Shown here in pieces: positions 44,558-55,498 of a stretch of 64,000 nt of DNA. The stretch is from Scleromitrula shiraiana (Eukaryota; Ascomycota; Leotiomycetes; Helotiales; Sclerotiniaceae). The notes under the pieces were generated by a model. It saw nothing but the letters and a program-made list of their open reading frames with translations. It was not told the origin of the DNA and made no database searches. Numbering within the stretch: the stretch's first letter is position 1; each line of letters starts with the position of its first letter. The stretch is from positions 310,001 to 374,000 of the forward strand of contig JABELC010000001.1 of NCBI GenBank assembly GCA_028455995.1. The letters run 5' to 3'. The position numbers and the translations under genes are program-made.

Positions 44558-45144
44558 ACCCTGTTTCCCTCAATTTTCAGGTTATCTAGAATCTCAAAAA
44601 TCTACGAATGACGTTCGGATCAGGTGGTTCAATGAAATTTTACTGACGGTTCACTAACATTATAGTGGATCGTATCAAAAGAGGGGTAAAGCTTTAACCA
44701 AATTAAACCCAATGAAGCAGCTTTCTTCATTATTACGACGGTGTCAAGTTCTTTATAAAACCGTAAATGTCATTCATTACAATATAATGAATCAAAACTC
44801 CTAAATTGGGCGTAGTGATGCAAGTTCTGTGCAAGTTATATTAGTATTAAGCTACTCGATTAGTATATAAGGTACTCAGTGCTAATTGGTGTGAGTTAGC
44901 TTTTTTAGCCTTCCTTCTGAATTTATTGAAGGTCATCTGATCTATAAGACTATATACCTTTCTAAGACTAGCTCCACTCCAAGCCTTAACTGCACTCTAT
45001 TGCTCGCATTCTTTCTGCCTCAGCTAAAAGTTCTTGGGTGGTAAGAGTTCGGGTGAATTGTTTTGCCAAGATTCGCTCCCACTGTGATTTCAAACAGACC
45101 AATTAATTAAGGAAAAGATCACATACCATTCATTATATTGTTGC

Positions 45145-45235
45145 GCTTGCCAAGTTTCGCCAAGGGCTCAAGAATCTCGGGTACTCGTCATAGACCAAGT
45201 CCGCCAAGTTCCGCCTAGGGCACTAAGATCTGCGG
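45145..45235. repeat. Imperfect ~36-bp direct repeat pair
   Basis: GCTTGCCAAGTTTCGCCAAG... (45145-45180) recurs about 53 bp later as AGTCCGCCAAGTTCCGCCTA... (45198-45235). They share the core GCCAAGTT(T/C)CGCC(A/T)AGGGC. Confidence 0.7.
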
Positions 45236-45989
45236 AGGGCGCAGTGTGGGAGTCCTTGGCGCAGAATCGCCAATCAACTCGGACGGTTGGATTAGACTGA
45301 GTTGAATTGAAGATTTTCTTATGTGATTGGTTTCTTAGTTCGGATAGTTTTATAGCACTAACTCTTGGTCTTTCTCAACCCCAAACTATTCTAACGAATC
45401 CACCCCCGCCACCTTTTGGGTGACGCAGAAGACTAGCTACCGTTTATTTTCGCTTAATTGTTTGAAAATACTAGATTATATCAAATTAAATATAATTCTT
45501 ACACTATTGAGTTACTTTATTCTTTCGAGTACGTTCTTATGATTTACCTTTCATGAGGTAATAGTCCGTAAAATTTGCAATACACTACCGGTACATACCA
45601 GTTAAACCTAAATACTTCAGGGTTATGTGCTTTGAAAAGTGCGAATATAAAATGTACTATATTAGAACTCGAACGAATGACCTTAAGCTCTTACTCCAGG
45701 ATGTTTTTAATTGAACCATAACCTCAAAATATATCCATCATTACCGGATTGGGCCAGCCAAGCTAGAACTAGCTAGATTATTGCTGCACTAAAGACCTCC
45801 GGATTACTCACATTGTGTTGGTAATATTTTTCAGTCAATCTTCTCCAGGAATTGCTTCTGAAACCGCACCATTGTCATTAGATTAACTTGGCTGACGTGG
45901 GCCAAACTTAAAAAAATCCATTTGTCAAAATTCACACATTAAGCCGTAGATCCTGAATCGTGAGCGCCATGAAATTTTCCAATTGGCAT

Positions 45990-45999
45990 GTATATATAG
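45990..45999 (+). promoter_or_regulatory. TATA box of the sugar transporter
   Basis: GTATATATAG lies 86-95 bp upstream of the transporter ATG in an otherwise unremarkable leader. A CAATTGG lies just upstream (about 45979). Confidence 0.55.
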
Positions 46000-46084
46000 A
46001 GGACTTCCCAGGCAAACCACTACAATTGTGCTCTCATAATTATCAGTTGCTTACACACACGAAATCTTTCGCTAACAGACAATC

Positions 46085-48174
46085 ATGCAACCAAAGAAGC
46101 AAGATCTAGAGGCCCCCCCTCAATATGACGAGGAAAAGAGAAATGGCAACAGCTCCGGCGGATCAACATACCCTTCCAATAATAAAGAAAGCCAAGGCCA
46201 CGATAGCCAGTCGTCGCGACGTCCAAGTATCGGCGCACTCCTACGAAATCCCCTCGCCGGGTTGAGCAAAGAAGAAACTCTCGCCGATGTCGATGCTTTC
46301 GTTGAATCCAAAGGACTCCAGGAACACCGCGAAACGTTTCGAAAGGGTGCATTGATTGCTCGAGCACAGCAGTACGAGGATGGATATGAGTCTGTAGAAG
46401 AATTGACTGAGGAAGAGAAGGAACTCATGCGACATGAGAAATTGCATCGGTGGGATCAGCCATGGAGATTGTATTTCTTGGTTATTTTGTGTGCTGGTTC
46501 TGCAATTGTGCAGGGAATGGATCAGACGGCTGTGAATGGCGCACAGGGTAAGCAATTCCACGTGTATTATTATGTCTTCTTCCCCTGCTGACAATATACT
46601 TAGTATTCTATTTTCTCGAGTTCAATATCACCAATGAATGGCAGCAAGGTTTACTCAATGGAGCTCCATACCTCTGTTCCCTCTTAATTGGTTGTTGGAC
46701 CAATAGGCCCCTCAACAAACGTTTTGGTCGACGTGGAACAATCTTCATCTCCTGCATTATCTCATTCGCCTCATCTTTCTGGATGGCCGCAGCCAATACA
46801 TGGTGGAACCTCCTTATTGCCCGATTTGTCCTTGGTCTGGCCGTCGGTGCAAAATCCAGCACTACACCTGTCTATGCAGCCGAATCAGCTCCAAAGACCA
46901 TTCGAGGCGCTCTTACAATGATGTGGCAGATGTGGACCGCTTTCGGCATCATGTTAGGATTCGTCTCATCGGTCGCATTCTCTGGTCTTACATGGCCTGG
47001 CTCTTCCGGACCTGACGGCACTGCTCAATATGCTCCCTGGAGATGGATGCTAGCATCGACTGCTATCCCCCCATTTTTTGTATGCGCCCAGGTTTATTTC
47101 TGCCCGGAATCCCCTCGTTGGTACATGGAAAAGGGCAAGTTCGACAAAGCCTTCGACTCATTTTGCAAGCTTCGCAGACATCCTTTACAAGCTGCGAGAG
47201 ATATGTATTATTCTTTCAAGCTGCTTGAGATCGAGGAAGCACAGAGACAAGGCAAAAATCTAGTCAGCGAGATGTTTACCGTCAAACGCAATCAGCGCGC
47301 TGCTCAAAGTGCCGCGTTCGTCATGTACATGCAACAATTTTGTGGTGTAAGCATTAACTATTCCATCTCTATGCAACCTTCCTAATTACATTTTCAAACA
47401 GGTCAACGTCATCGCGTATTATTCCACCACAATCTTCGTAGAAGCAGGATTCACCCGAAATAACGCTCTACTCGTCTCTCTCGGCACAGGTATCGTAAAC
47501 TGGATCTTCGCCATCCCAGCTATCTATACCATCGATACATTTGGTCGACGAAATCTCCTTCTCGTTGGTTACCCACTCATGGCACTCTGTCTCCTATGGA
47601 CCGGATTCTCCTTCTGGATTCCAGTTGAGAATGAGACGGCGAGAATTGGTTCGATCGCCGCTGGTATTTTCGTCTTTATGGCTGTTTATAGTCCTACTTC
47701 TGGTAAGCACATTCATTACATCCGACCACTCATACCTTACATTTGCATTCGTTTTCGTTTTCGTTTTCGTTTCTGTTCATCCCAGCTAACACAATATCCC
47801 AAATAGGTCCCGTCCCATTCACCTACTCCGCCGAAGCATTCCCCCTCTACATCCGCGACATCGGCATGTCAACCGCAACGGCCATCTGCTGGGGCTTCAA
47901 CTTCATAATCTCGCTTACGTGGCCGGCACTCCTGCGCGCATTTGGCCCCCAAGGAGCCTTTGCCTGGTACGCGTGCTGGAATTTGGCAGCGACGGTTTAT
48001 TGCTACTTTTTGCTGCCGGAGACAAAGGGTCTTACGTTGGAGGAGTTGGATGGCGTCTTTGAGGTTGGGAATAAGAGTCATGGGAGGTATTATCTTAATA
48101 AGTTGCCTTGGTATATGAACAAGGTTTTGGGGAGGGATAGGGAACCTTATCCGGAGTTGTATAAGACTGATTAA
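46085..48174 (+). CDS. MFS sugar/polyol transporter
   Basis: A proton-coupled sugar porter of the plasma membrane. Exons 46085-46547, 46604-47346, 47402-47702 and 47807-48174 give 624 residues, all in phase. A cytosolic N-terminus of about 125 residues (LLRNPLAGLSKEETLADVDA, then FRKGALIARAQQ) is longer than in hexose transporters and resembles fungal myo-inositol/polyol-type porters. About 12 helices follow. Family signatures are present: NKRFGRRG after helix 2, PESPRWYMEKGKF at the central loop, QQFCGVNVIAYYSTT, TFGRRNLLLVG, PVPFTYSAEAFPLYIRD and PETKGLTLEELDGVF near the end. The substrate cannot be read from sequence; inositol or a related polyol is my best guess. A TATA box lies 86 bp upstream and a long gene-poor promoter region precedes it. 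Confidence 0.9.
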
Positions 48175-49499
48175 TTATGGGTGGAAGATGGGAAATGTAT
48201 TTGTATGGATTTATATGTATAATAATATAATAGTATAAAGTCGTTTCGATTAATTGGGAGTTGGTGGAAGAAAGAAAAAAACATTTGTATATAGCAAACA
48301 ATCCTGAAAAATAGGTTTTAAAAGAAAAGAGTATGATAATCCAAAAAACTAGAAAGATACGAACATCCTCCAAAAAAATTCAATATAACAATAATGAACA
48401 GTTTTGCAAACGAAGAAGTTAACAGCTGATAGATGAATAATCCATTACTAATGCAAACCTCTCAATATGAGCAACTAGCCACACTATCACCCCCATCAAA
48501 ATCTCCAATTCGACTCCGTATCCAACATCCGAATCGAACACTCCAATCTTCGAGAATAGAAGATGAAATATTATATGTAATAGCTCAGTACCGTACATAC
48601 CGTAACCTACTTACCTATCCATCTATCCACCACCACTTGAATCAGCCAATCCAATATCACCCATTATTATTCAGCCTCAGCAGGTAGCTAGCTAGCGGGA
48701 AGGCGCGCTTTGTGAATACCGACATTTAGTATAAATAACATTTTCCAGTCGCTCTCTCTCACCTGCATCTTTGTGATGGATGCCGTTAAGCAATTAAATT
48801 AAATCGAATGGGATTTGATATTCCAATCTAAGTAGATGCAGCCTAACGAATCTAATAGCATCCATCCATCACAAGTTACGAAACTCCACTTACCTTACCT
48901 TCAAGAACCTAAATGTACTTCAAGCGGTAGAATAATTTTGAAGACTTGATTTTACTATTTCTCTACTTATCTCTTGGATAATGGATCATGAGAATATATC
49001 CCATCCATATCCATATCCATAGTTAGTGACTGCGCAAGAATACTATTTTCCCTAATTTCCTATTCCCCCATTCCTCGTATCAATGCGCTGCCTCCGTGCC
49101 GTAAGAACACTCCCACCCCCATTTGCTCGTCCGTTCATCCATCCATCCATCCATCCATCCGTCCCAAAACAAAAAATCAAATATGTCCCTTACGAATTCC
49201 GAAAAAACGCCCCTCAAGGTAAGAAAGCCCCATGCTATGATACCATACCCTCCGTATGATGGCAAAACCCATATGCTTAAAACCACTAAACCTATTGGCG
49301 CCAAGTACTCCATGCTGGTATATGATTCCCATAAATTGCCATGCTGAGCCAACCCTTCCGAAAACGATACCAGCTGTGATTGAAAGAAAATTAAGAAAGG
49401 TAAGGTGGTATATGAGGAATCGAAGCTATCTCGATGAAGAAAAGAAGAGAGCATTGAAACCAAGACTACTGAAATAGTAGGGACAATTGAAGTGGGAGG
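48175..49499. other. Convergent intergenic region
   Basis: 1.3 kb between the transporter stop and the stop of the RING gene. A CCAT array lies near 49137-49160. A weak two-exon small frame (about 49183-49218 plus 49348-49477) is discussed as a finding; nothing else is supported. Confidence 0.45.
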
Positions 49500-50690
49500 T
49501 TATAAGAAGACGCCGACCCATTTATCCTTGGTTCTAACATCAGATGTGCAGTCCTCGACAGAACAGAGAATGTGCTTGAGTTTGGGGTCGGCGGGCGAAC
49601 GAAAGGATGTACCAATGGGAGATTTATCAGGAGCAGCTCGATGCTGGAAGCACTGATTGCAAAAGACCTGAATATAGTTAGTTGAGATTGTTATAAATAA
49701 AGATACTATGGCGCGACTTACATGACCGCATTCCTTGATTACCCAAAAAGGGTGCTCCTCACGATCTTTCCTGGAGGTTTTGCCCGGTTTTTTAACCATT
49801 GACTGTTCCTCGCTGCCGTCCTTTTTATGTACTAATTCCTCTTCGCAACTTGGACATATGGCGATATCGGTTTCTTTTGGCGACCGAGTAAACCCTTCAG
49901 GAACTGCTGGAGGTGGTATATGTTCAGGTTTTCTATCTTCTAACGCAACCGCTTGATAGTCCATAATTCCTGGCATCCCCCCAGGCAAATGAGGCAATGG
50001 TAAAGCAGCAATGAGATGATCGTTTACACGATCTGCGAAATTCATATAATTGTTCAAGCCACGAAACATATTGTTTGGTAAAGAATCTCTCAAACTGCCA
50101 AATTGTGGTTGTCTTGCGGCAGAACGTGGACCAGGTCGTTCTCCAGGAGGCATATAACCAGGCTCGTCATCCATCTGAAGAAGCATATCTATGCCATCAA
50201 ATAATTCCCGACGTCGCCTGGAACCTGGTAATTCTCGAGCATGAGAAAAAATTATATCGGCATCTCCATCATCTTCTCCCGTCAAATCAACGACGTGCTC
50301 TAATCCTCGAGCATCACTCCGGCCTAATCTGGGTGGCGGTCTCGGCGATGAATTGTTTCGGGGTCCTCGACGAGATGGGACAGGTGGGACAAGTGGAGCT
50401 TCATCTGGTTCGTCGGTAAGATCAATAATAGGTGCTGGACGATGCGAATGGTGTCGTCGGTTTGGTTCACGATTGAGCCCACGCCCTGCGTCCATGGCTA
50501 CCCTAACAGCTTGTGTTCTGAATCTACTACGATTTAATGACGGTTGTTCTTCATTCGAATGATGAGTTCGAGAGCGGCGTATATTCTCTGGAGGAGTTGA
50601 TCGACGTTGTTCAGAAGGGAATCTTCTTGCAATATTTGGAGGTTCACGGATGAGAACCGGCGAAGATGATAAAGTTACCGAATGTGACAT
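49500..50690 (-). CDS. RING-finger protein with SUMO-interacting motifs (STUbL-like)
   Basis: Exons 50690-49722 and 49667-49500 give 378 residues with a phase-0 GTAAGT...TTCAG intron. The N-terminal half is Arg/Pro/Ser-rich and contains two SUMO-interacting motifs followed by acidic residues (PIIDLTDEPDE and VVDLTGEDDGD). The C-terminal RING is built from CPSC, then CGHVFCNQC across the exon junction, and a final LCSVEDC pair. A Lys-rich insertion of about 35 residues lies between the first and second cysteine pairs. SIMs plus a C-terminal RING is the arrangement of SUMO-targeted ubiquitin ligases such as Slx8/RNF4, which ubiquitinate SUMO-modified nuclear proteins. Fungal proteins of this kind are often labelled 'cell cycle control protein'. 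The assignment to that role is inferred from the architecture. Confidence 0.78.
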   Translation of the reverse strand: MSHSVTLSSSPVLIREPPNIARRFPSEQRRSTPPENIRRSRTHHSNEEQPSLNRSRFRTQAVRVAMDAGRGLNREPNRRHHSHRPAPIIDLTDEPDEAPLVPPVPSRRGPRNNSSPRPPPRLGRSDARGLEHVVDLTGEDDGDADIIFSHARELPGSRRRRELFDGIDMLLQMDDEPGYMPPGERPGPRSAARQPQFGSLRDSLPNNMFRGLNNYMNFADRVNDHLIAALPLPHLPGGMPGIMDYQAVALEDRKPEHIPPPAVPEGFTRSPKETDIAICPSCEEELVHKKDGSEEQSMVKKPGKTSRKDREEHPFWVIKECGHVSRAIVSLFITISTNYIQVFCNQCFQHRAAPDKSPIGTSFRSPADPKLKHILCSVEDCTSDVRTKDKWVGVFL

Positions 50691-51887
50691 TTCAGCAAAA
50701 TATCTCTGTGTTAAAATAGGTAAACTAGTAAGTAAACTATTTTCATACGATATTATTTGTTTCTAACAAAATGAAAAAGGAAAGTAAACTCATGAATCTG
50801 CACATACTTTATAATACTTTGTGACGAACCCGAGATCCCGTAGTCCAATCTTCCATCACCAAATTGTTATATTCAAAAATATAGATACGGAGGAGTTCAA
50901 AGAAATTCACAAATTTGAGAAGTTTCCTTTTATGAATAATAATAATAATTTTGTAGAAAAAGTTCCCACCTCAAATAAAAATTGAAAAAGTAAACAAAAG
51001 AGTGAATTATTTGTTGAATTCTGGTCTTATAAATGATTGTGATCTACTTATTATTATTTATGTATTAATTAATTCGTTGCTGTATTGGTCTTTGGTAGCG
51101 GCGGGGATTTGTAGATTTGTTGTAGTTTATCTACTGTTGTGTTGTGGGTTCAGATTTATTTATGAAAGCTGTATTACATGGTCCCCCTACGGGATATCTA
51201 GGAATTATGTAATGAATGAGAATGAATCTGGTGAATAAGCACATTCTCATTAGGTCAGCAGTATCTATGATTATATTCACCTCCAACAGGGAATGAGGCG
51301 TGTGTGGACAAAGAGAAACATTGAGTACTCGACAATACTGAGGTTGTTGTTATTTTATATTGAATTCATAATCATTCACTAGAGATGAACATCCATATTA
51401 TACCTTGAGTATGTTCCATACAAAAATCATACTTCTTGAGCCACCACTCTTCATGATTTGTCTTTGAAAGGTACCACATATGTACTGTCACTTTACATTG
51501 TACTTGCAAAGCAGGGCCCAATGATGAACATATAAGCATACTGTACCGCTTGTAAAGTCTAGCCTATCTAGACAGTCTGTACGACAAGACCTGAGTAGTA
51601 CATTATGTATTTCACTCAATTCGACCTGAAATCCTGTGATCCTGTGAAGACTTCTGTTGAGAGCAGCATATCATATGCCAACAAATATTGTATTGTTCAA
51701 TTTTTTGAGCATCAAGCCTTAGATACATGCTTGTCCTCTATAATTACAGGTAAATCTAAAGGAAGAGGGCTGTCCAGATTGCTTCATCCTTTCTTCTTAT
51801 CATCATCAACCAACCTGAAAAAAGCAACCAAACTCCATAATATTCTTCCCATGCTTTCACTTCCGTTCCCTCCTACCAACTTAGTCA
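50691..51887. other. Intergenic region
   Basis: 1.2 kb between the RING gene start and the PRP19 stop (both minus strand). It is AT-rich with A/T runs and no supported gene. The frame at 51605-51934 partly overlaps PRP19 antisense and is not coding-like. Confidence 0.5.
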
Positions 51888-53536
51888 TCAAGCAGGAGCT
51901 TGGCCAAGAACCGTCACAACACCCTCAACATTAACAGTGATCAAGCTTCTCGCATCCGCACCCCACTCCACCGCAGTAGCTGGTACAGCCAAAGCGAGGA
52001 CATCTGACCAAGACTTTGAAGATTTGGTGTATTGCGAGATAGTAAGTCCTCTTGGCCCAGAAACTGCCAAGAATTGGCCTGTATAATCCCATCGAAGGCA
52101 ATCCACTGGTCCGCCAATTTCTAGAACCTTTGCCTCTGCTGCTTTTCCTTCCTTTCTTATATCGAAAACAACAACGCTCGTGGAACCCTTTGCTACAGCT
52201 GCGAACCATATACCATTTTCTGAGAAAGCAACTTCCTGTACAGGTCCGTCCACCTCGAAATTTACATTCGCACTTTCTCCAGTTTTCACGTGGAATAACT
52301 TGACTTGACCATCAGCACCGCCAGCAGCAAAGAGGTGGCCATCTGGGTGGAAAGTAGCAGTTTTGAGTTCTATCGAATGTTAGTATTGTTTAGTTTGCGA
52401 GTTTAATTGGAAAAGTTGCCATACCTGAGTCTGTGTAAACTTGTGTTACTGCCTTCTTTCCAGCCAAATCATAAAATACGAAGCTTTTATCAACGCCAAC
52501 GGAAGCCAGAATCTGCCCGCTTGGATGAATTGCAAGGGCATTGACAGTACCAGCATGTGAAGTAAATGTAGTTTCTTCGTCCCCGAAGATCTTAACTGTT
52601 CCTTTAGCGGTGGATACAATGGGGGTTTCTCCATAGAAAACAGCTCCAGTAATTGGGGCTCCAGCTTTATAAGATCGCAAAAGTTTCTGCTCGGATATAG
52701 AATATAGACCAGCCTCTCCATCTGAGCCACCGACAAGAACAACATCTCCATTTTCAGCAAGAGCTGAGCATCCAGGATATATAGGTTCCGATTGAGAGGT
52801 AATGGTGAATCCGACGAGATCCTCGGTTGTAGCCCATTCTTTGGGAGTAGGGCGCTTTCGACGACTCTTGGAAAGACTATCAATAGTTAGCAAACAACTT
52901 TAACTCCCACCCTAGAAGCTTCTGTACATACTCCGCTTGTGTGCTCTCAACTAGGCTTGCCAATTCTTCAGGAAGGTTATGACTATCAACCTGCATTTCA
53001 TCACCATTTCCAGCACTTCCTGCACCGATTGAAACCTTACTCAGAGCATCTCTTGCCTCGTCTCTCTCCTTCGTTACACGCGCAATAACTCTCACAGCCG
53101 CATCATGTTGATACAGAGCTGTAGATAACTCCTTTCTTGTCTGATGTAATTGTTGTCGTAGTTCGAAAGATTCGAGTGTTACTGCATCCCATTCATTTTG
53201 GAAGGACTGAAGGAGAGCAGGAATTGATGTAAGGGTTGGAGGTCTAGCATTTACTATTCGCTCGGTCTTAAGCTCAAGTAAATCTGTCGTTTCAAGGTCT
53301 TCCTCAGTTATCGGTTCTTTGTGGTTCTCGGAAATATATGCTTCGATTAATCGTTTCTCATAAACACGTCCTGTAATAGGATTAACTTCTAATTCGTCTG
53401 CAAAGCTATCTTGAGAGGACTTACCAGATTTTAATGAAGCAACAGGATGCTGTGGAGCTTCTCCAGATACTGTAAAATGTCAGTCATATCTTCCAAATAG
53501 TCGTCGTAGCTTCAATAGCTTACATGAGCACAACAT
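51888..53536 (-). CDS. PRP19: Pre-mRNA-processing factor 19, U-box E3 ligase
   Basis: PRP19 is the scaffold and ubiquitin ligase of the NineTeen complex, required to stabilise U5/U6 in the active spliceosome. Exons 53536-53524, 53469-53425, 53370-52932, 52876-52425 and 52369-51888 give 476 residues, the usual length. The first three exons encode the U-box (MLCSLSGEAPQHPVASLKSG, then RVYEKRLIEAYISENHKEPI). A coiled-coil region follows (LHQTRKELSTALYQHDAAVR), then the conserved LSKSRRKRPTPKEW before a C-terminal seven-blade WD40 propeller (for example SHAGTVNALAIHPSGQILAS). The 54-nt intron inside the U-box has no stop and a length divisible by three. The gene is divergent from the OHCU decarboxylase gene. 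Confidence 0.95.
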
Positions 53537-53820
53537 CTTGATTTACGTTGATTTGGCGGGTCTAGTCTTCGCGCATCTCATTTCAAAAAGATATTTTGAG
53601 ATGCGCGACCTATTGAATTTAACGCTAAATCTATTACAGCTTAGCGTAAAGTTGAAGCTCCCGGGGCCGGCCTTTGGTGGAGCCTCGAAGTTCATTAACC
53701 TTGGAATAACCATTACGCAGGTATATATAAAGTGACAAGAAACATCGTTTTATTTTAACTTGAAATGAAGAATACTTTCTTTCCTTAAAGTCAAGTGCTT
53801 TTTCTTAAGGTTCCCTCACA
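53537..53820. promoter_or_regulatory. Divergent promoter PRP19 / OHCU decarboxylase with hairpin
   Basis: 284 bp separate the two start codons. It contains TATATATAA at 53722-53730, oriented for the OHCU gene 90 bp downstream. It also holds a perfect 12-bp inverted repeat TCGCGCATCTCA (53569-53580) / complement (53597-53608) near the PRP19 side. Confidence 0.6.
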
Positions 53821-54482
53821 ATGTCTTCATATTCCCTCCCATCAATCACCGTTGTTCCTGTTCTATCAACCACAGACCGAGCCACCCTTCTGGACGCACT
53901 ATTCGAGCCCAGTACCGCACTACACACACTTTCTCTCGAGCTGTTACACACGCAAACATTTCCATCATACAATGATCTCATTGCTACCATTGGTATCCAG
54001 TTGACCGAGCTAGCAGAAAGTACATCAACAAGCGATACTGAATGGCTTGATAAAATCCTGGGGTCACATCCCAGGTTAGGAGCTAAGAAAGTAGAGAGTG
54101 CACAATCAGCTGCCGAACAAGCTCAGTTAAATACTGGAGGTGTTGAAGAAGCCGAGAAACTAAAAGCATTAAACGAGGAGTATGAGAGGATGTTTCCGGG
54201 TTTGAGATATGTGTATGCGTTCAATTAGTAAAGTGCTTCTTGATGAGCAAGTGCTAATCATATGATTCGTTAGTGTTTTTGTAAATGGAAGATCGAGACC
54301 GATCATTATGGAAGATATGCACAGAAGGATATCAAGAGGAGATATTGATCTGGAAAGAAAAGAAGCTATTAAAGTAAGACATTATATTCGAAGTATCGAA
54401 AGTATAATCAGCTAATCACCAATAACTCCAGGCGATGTGTGAGATTGCGGCAGACCGTGCCTCGAAACTCCAAATTTCATAG
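53821..54482 (+). CDS. OHCU decarboxylase (uric acid to allantoin pathway)
   Basis: 2-oxo-4-hydroxy-4-carboxy-5-ureidoimidazoline decarboxylase performs the last step converting uric acid to S-allantoin after urate oxidase and HIU hydrolase, letting the fungus use purines as nitrogen. Exons 53821-54212, 54274-54373 and 54432-54482 give 180 residues, in phase. The active-site block SHPRLG (catalytic His at about 83) is followed by SAQSAAEQAQ (Glu about 99, Gln about 100), and the C-terminal segment FVNGRSRPIIMEDMHRRISR supplies the substrate-binding Arg region. The C-terminus reads ASKLQIS, so no terminal SKL peroxisomal signal is exposed. A TATA box lies 90 bp upstream. Confidence 0.9.
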
Positions 54483-54679
54483 GTGCATACCATGTCAACG
54501 TTTTCAAATGCAAGATTCCCATGCCTCCCATACCAATGCTTTGCCTTTCTTTTGTATTCACAAACCTCTTCCAAGTCCTGACTATGTCATAACCCCCTTG
54601 CGGACCTTTGCCTACTTCCTTCAGATGTACAAGACACTCATCGTGTTTATTTCTCTCTCAACATCTGCACGATATTTTC

Positions 54680-55498
54680 CTACTCCAACGAACTTGGCGG
54701 CTGATGCAGTTGACTCTCTGGTCGAAGCCCATCAATTGCGTCTAAACACTCAAAATCATAGTCATGATCCTCCGTCTCACTACCCTCCCTCAACGGCACC
54801 ATAACACTAAAATCACTATAAATCTCCTCTCCCTCCTCCTCCTCATCATCATCCCAATCCAACGAACCATGATCCGATCTCTCAAATGAACTTTCCGACA
54901 AGCCCTCTTCCCCCTCACCAGAAATAGAGAATTTATTCTCCCCAAATCCCCACATTGATTTCCCCATCACGACCTCCCTCAACACCAGCTTCTCCCTTTC
55001 AAGTTCCCTTTCCCTTCTTAATCTCCATATCTCCCTCGCCTTATCCATCCTCAACCGCACCCGATTTAAAATCGCCACTTTTCTCAAAACAAACCTCGCA
55101 TTTTCACTCCCATTACCCTCCGCACTCCACTCCCTCACTATCCTTCTTCTATCTCCCCTCCCTCCAATTCTCACATTACTCGCAGGCGCCGAAAACGGTC
55201 TACTCAACCTCGAGGTAATAAGATGTAATCTCAACCTTCTCTTCTTTCTCCCTGCAATACCCGAACCATAATAATCGACATCTGAGAGAGGCCGTGATCG
55301 TTTAAACGATTGATGATTAGAAGAAGAGGAGTTGCCGTTCAAAGAAAGATTACGAAACTCGATACTTGTAGAAGCGAATGTTTGGATGGAAAAATTAAAA
55401 CTCCTATTGGTATTTGTAGGTGCAGAGCGAAGTGAAAGCGGTCGAGGATGATGATGATGATGATGGTGCAGAGTAATCATATCCACATCTATACCCAT
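54680..55498 (-). CDS. Conserved hypothetical protein, basic/acidic, 272 aa
   Basis: A single exon of 272 residues from ATG 55498; ATG 55480 (MITLHHHHHHH) is an alternative start and looks attractive. Features in order: a His run coded by a CAT repeat; a Ser-rich region; the best-ordered block AGRKKRRLRLHLITSRLSRP followed by FSAPASNVR; an Arg/Glu-rich helix (RRERELEREKLVLREVV); and an acidic tail (SLDWDDDEEEEGEEIYSDFS). The basic KKRR block reads like an NLS. No catalytic motif is seen and I do not recognise a named family, though the RLHLITSRLSRPFS stretch looks conserved. Its stop is convergent with the OHCU gene stop, 197 bp away. Confidence 0.7.
   Translation of the reverse strand: MGIDVDMITLHHHHHHHPRPLSLRSAPTNTNRSFNFSIQTFASTSIEFRNLSLNGNSSSSNHQSFKRSRPLSDVDYYGSGIAGRKKRRLRLHLITSRLSRPFSAPASNVRIGGRGDRRRIVREWSAEGNGSENARFVLRKVAILNRVRLRMDKAREIWRLRRERELEREKLVLREVVMGKSMWGFGENKFSISGEGEEGLSESSFERSDHGSLDWDDDEEEEGEEIYSDFSVMVPLREGSETEDHDYDFECLDAIDGLRPESQLHQPPSSLE

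Larger units (their letters stand above)
43358..46084. other. Gene-poor region upstream of the sugar transporter
   Basis: 2.7 kb without a supported gene, apart from the hairpin element at 44395-44557, a direct repeat pair at 45145-45235 and a TATA box near 45990 (separate entries). All frames are short and broken. Confidence 0.5.

Noticed and set aside
45661..45720. tRNA-like sequence on the minus strand (GGTTCAATT and GTTCGAGTTC resemble the A and B boxes)
   Set aside because: No acceptor-stem pairing, no clean anticodon stem, and box spacing is off; at best a decayed tRNA or SINE trace.
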